Shown here one piece after another: positions 61,738 to 64,000 of a stretch of DNA of 64,000 bases. Each line of letters opens with the position of its first letter. The stretch's first letter is position 1. Origin of the DNA: an uncultured bacterium (GTDB lineage: Bacteria > Cyanobacteriota > Vampirovibrionia > Gastranaerophilales > Gastranaerophilaceae); contig CASFYV010000026.1 in assembly GCA_949298985.1 (NCBI GenBank), positions 186,001 to 250,000 on the forward strand, in the 5' to 3' direction. The notes under the pieces were generated by a model that was not told the origin of the DNA, did not search any database, and was given only the letters and a program-made list of their open reading frames with translations. Made by a program: the position numbers and the translations under genes.

Positions 61738-63171
61738 CTAAAAACCAGCAACTGCCGCTAAAATTGAAATAACAATATCTTTTGGCATATAAATACCAAT
61801 AACAAAAGCTATAATAAGCATCGTAATTTGTGGTAAATACATTGTCCAACTAAGTTTTTCAACTTTTTCAACATCATCTTTATTATCTGTGAATGACATT
61901 TTAATAACAGCTTTTCCTAAACCATATAACACAATTGTTAAAAGTAACAAGAAAACTACGCACATTAAGAAATGTCCTTTTAAAAACATCGTCTTAACCA
62001 TTAAAAATTCACTAATAAATAGAACAGAAGGCGGAAATGCAACAATTCCTAGAAAAGAAGCAATCCATAACCAACCGGTCATTCTATCTTTCTTTAATAA
62101 ACCTGTTACAGATTTAATTTTTTTAGTACCATACAATTCTAGCACATTTCCTGATGTTAAGAAGAATGAAGCTTTTATTAAAGAATGACCAATCAAATGT
62201 ATCATCGCAGCCAACATACCAATACCACCTAAGGCAGTGCCAATTGCTAAAATACCCATATTTTCAATAGAAGAATAAGCAAGCATTCTTTTATAATTAT
62301 TAATATGATAAACAAAAACGGCTGTTATAAATAGAGATAAAAATCCCATTGTAAATAACATAATTCTTGCATAACTATCACAACCGGATAAAACCATAAC
62401 TCTAAACATATTTAAGATAACTAAAAATGCTGAATTTAAAAGAGTAGCTGAAAGCAATGCAGATATAGGAGAAGGAGCTTCTGCGTGTGCATCCGGCAAC
62501 CAGAAATGAACAGGAGCTAACCCCATTTTTGTACCTATTCCGAATAAAATGAACACAAAAGATAATTTTAACCAGAATGGATTAAATAAAACAGCATTAT
62601 TATATAAATCAATATAGAATAAAGAATTCAAATTACCTGTTGCAACCGTTAATAAAATTATTCCAACAAAAGCTAAAGCAATACCGATGGAACAAATAAA
62701 TACATATTTCCAAGCAGCTTCAATAGAATGTTTTGTTTTATGGAAATAAATTAAATACGCGCTTGCTAAAGTAGTACCTTCAATGAATACCCAAGAAACA
62801 CCTAAATTTGTACTTAAAATAGCACCAGTCATAGAAAAAACAAAGAACAATAACATATAAGTATAATGTCTTAATTTTCTCGTAAGCGAACTGTCATTTC
62901 TTAAATATCCGTTATTATAAATTGCAACTGCTAAAAATACCATTGACATAACCATCAAAAATATTTTATTAGTAGCATCTACTGCAAAAAATTTACTAGC
63001 AGTCCACAGAGGAAGAAAATCTATATTTAAACATAAAGCTAAAGAAACAACGAAATGAACAATTGCGTATAAATTTACCATCCAATTATTTAAAGCTCTA
63101 TTTTTAAATATAAATAATATCAAACACGCTAAAAGCGGAAATAATAAAATTAAATTAATCATTGTATTCAT
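61738..63171 (-). CDS. HyfF/NuoN-like proton-conducting membrane subunit
   Basis: A 477-residue antiporter-like subunit with about fourteen hydrophobic segments. The signature is GLAPVHFWLPDAHAEAPSPI followed by SALLSATLLN near 230-250. It is related to NuoL/M/N and HyfF/MrpD. It probably carries the ion pumping of the complex. It overlaps the HyfE-like gene by 17 bases and is followed by the large subunit gene 29 bases on. Confidence 0.93.
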   Translation of the reverse strand: MNTMINLILLFPLLACLILFIFKNRALNNWMVNLYAIVHFVVSLALCLNIDFLPLWTASKFFAVDATNKIFLMVMSMVFLAVAIYNNGYLRNDSSLTRKLRHYTYMLLFFVFSMTGAILSTNLGVSWVFIEGTTLASAYLIYFHKTKHSIEAAWKYVFICSIGIALAFVGIILLTVATGNLNSLFYIDLYNNAVLFNPFWLKLSFVFILFGIGTKMGLAPVHFWLPDAHAEAPSPISALLSATLLNSAFLVILNMFRVMVLSGCDSYARIMLFTMGFLSLFITAVFVYHINNYKRMLAYSSIENMGILAIGTALGGIGMLAAMIHLIGHSLIKASFFLTSGNVLELYGTKKIKSVTGLLKKDRMTGWLWIASFLGIVAFPPSVLFISEFLMVKTMFLKGHFLMCVVFLLLLTIVLYGLGKAVIKMSFTDNKDDVEKVEKLSWTMYLPQITMLIIAFVIGIYMPKDIVISILAAVAGF

Positions 63172-63862
63172 AGTCCTTTAAATCTGATAATTGTGAAACT
63201 TCTAAATCTTCAAACTCATTATTAATTTCTTTAACCAACATTCCTAAAATGAATACTGCGATAAAGATATCTAATAAAACTCCCATATTTACAATAATAG
63301 GCATTTCTTTTGCAACTGATAAAGACAATAGAAATATACCATTTTCCATTGTTATAAAACTTATAACATTGGATAAAACAGTATGTTTAATTGTAATAAG
63401 CCATAAGCTAGTAATAATAACAGCAATAGAAACACCAAAGTACATAGGAGAAACCAATCTAAATTCCGTAGCATGAATATTAGCAAGCATAAAACCAGCA
63501 AACAAAATCATACTAGAAATAAATAATGAATAAAAATGCGGAATATTAGCATCTGTATCTCTATGAGCGTGAGTTTTTCTCAAAACCTTCTTTAAAAATA
63601 TAGGAATTACAACTGCCTTAACAATTAAAGTCTCAACTATTACAAACAAAAAACCAATAATATGAGGCATATTTGCGATAATAGCATCCGGAGTTGATAT
63701 CATTCCAATATTAAACCAAGGTTCTTTTGCAAATCCAGTAAGACATACAAAGAACAATAACCAACCTTGAGCAACTAACATATTAACATGAGCTAACAAA
63801 CGACTGGTTGCAGCAATGTATATCATAGATAAGCCTAATAAAATTATAAATATGTTTTCCAT
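63155..63862 (-). CDS. HyfE-like membrane subunit
   Basis: A 235-residue hydrophobic protein with about seven helices, matching hydrogenase-4 subunit E, whose C-terminal part is NuoK-like (VISFITMENGIFLLSLSVA, then MGVLLDIFIAVFILGML). The conserved glutamate in TMENG is retained. It overlaps the antiporter-like subunit gene by 17 bases. The order E-F-G-HI agrees with the hyf operon. Confidence 0.88.
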   Translation of the reverse strand: MENIFIILLGLSMIYIAATSRLLAHVNMLVAQGWLLFFVCLTGFAKEPWFNIGMISTPDAIIANMPHIIGFLFVIVETLIVKAVVIPIFLKKVLRKTHAHRDTDANIPHFYSLFISSMILFAGFMLANIHATEFRLVSPMYFGVSIAVIITSLWLITIKHTVLSNVISFITMENGIFLLSLSVAKEMPIIVNMGVLLDIFIAVFILGMLVKEINNEFEDLEVSQLSDLKDYEYND

Positions 63863-63914
63863 AATATCTATATTTACCTCTTATTTTACCTTTTTACATT
63901 ACTTTACTACTATA

Positions 63915-64000
63915 CTATCCCCCATAAACCCTATACGTAACTAACGCAAGAATTAAGAGAGCAGTAAGAGTCATAACAAATATGAATTCAAAAACGTGTG
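63915..64000 (-). CDS. C-terminal end of a membrane subunit (probably HyfC/NuoH-like), partial
   Basis: The last 27 codons of a minus-strand gene that begins outside the window: the visible residues start HVFEFIFVMTLTALL, form one hydrophobic helix and end TYRVYGG before a TAG at 63917-63915. Its place just upstream of hyfE suggests HyfC/NuoH, since that is the neighbour in hydrogenase-4 operons; an antiporter-like HyfB is the alternative. The identity rests on position only. Confidence 0.5.
   Translation of the reverse strand, partial: HVFEFIFVMTLTALLILALVTYRVYGG

Overview
The window reads as one stretch of chromosome from an AT-rich, anaerobic or fermentative, flagellated diderm bacterium. 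The best guess is a gut Melainabacterium/Vampirovibrionia (Gastranaerophilales-like) relative of the cyanobacteria. Support: pyruvate formate-lyase, a CoA- and ferredoxin-dependent 2-oxoacid oxidoreductase, a cyanobacterial SigF-like sigma factor beside a prepilin peptidase, a cyanobacterial-type Ski2-like helicase, outer-membrane markers (TpsB/ShlB-type barrel, MlaE permease, KdsC-like phosphatase), and many uncharacterised proteins of a style I associate with that order. The lineage call is inference, since no rRNA is present. I saw no tRNA, rRNA, IS element, prophage or CRISPR array.

Layout. 1-1.4 kb: 5' part of pflB (minus) and a divergent SprA-related protein with an HEKAH motif. 1.4-11 kb: an accessory or defence-like island with a YafQ/DinJ module abutting a uvrC that lacks its C-terminal HhH domain, a HepT/MntA (HEPN/MNT) pair, a class III-like Fic protein, two small XRE regulators, a CheR-like methyltransferase, a Gdx-type SMR exporter, a 1035-residue SF1 helicase with a C-terminal nuclease-like domain, and a putative HEWFH metallopeptidase. 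11-24 kb: small lineage proteins, a dicarboxylate/amino acid symporter, two branched-chain aminotransferases, MlaE, a SigF-like sigma factor with PilD, the VOR operon and a flagellin gene whose leader looks like a CsrA target. 23.7-38.5 kb: Ski2-like helicase, response regulator/RmuC, BI-1 protein, lipid-flippase-like ABC exporter, thioesterase/RluB/CoaE, MFS carrier, a divergent PurD homologue and fructose-bisphosphate aldolase. 38.8-59.4 kb: a GAF-GGDEF-HD-GYP protein, NfnA-like flavoprotein, PurA, a structured leader before a lytic transglycosylase, PcrA/UvrD, a DprA-like Rossmann protein with a HEAT-like partner, KdsC, a 54-bp minisatellite, a large lineage membrane protein, CysS-SpoIID-MurJ and a TpsB-type outer-membrane protein. 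59.4-64 kb: a minus-strand operon for a membrane complex related to group 4 hydrogenases.

How the genes fit together. Branched-chain aminotransferases give 2-oxoacids that the four-subunit VOR can oxidise to acyl-CoA with reduced ferredoxin. NfnA-like protein and the hydrogenase-related complex are likely ferredoxin users. The complex's large subunit has lost three of the four cysteines that bind the NiFe centre, so it probably moves ions without making H2 (Ehr type). Envelope genes (lytic transglycosylase, SpoIID-like amidase enhancer, MurJ, TpsB, MlaE, KdsC) show peptidoglycan and outer-membrane upkeep.

Most worth a second look: the Ehr-type complex, the structured RNA before the lytic transglycosylase, the CsrA-like flagellin leader, the truncated uvrC/toxin junction, the 54-bp repeat array, and a recurring short N-terminal phenylalanine motif shared by otherwise unrelated lineage proteins.
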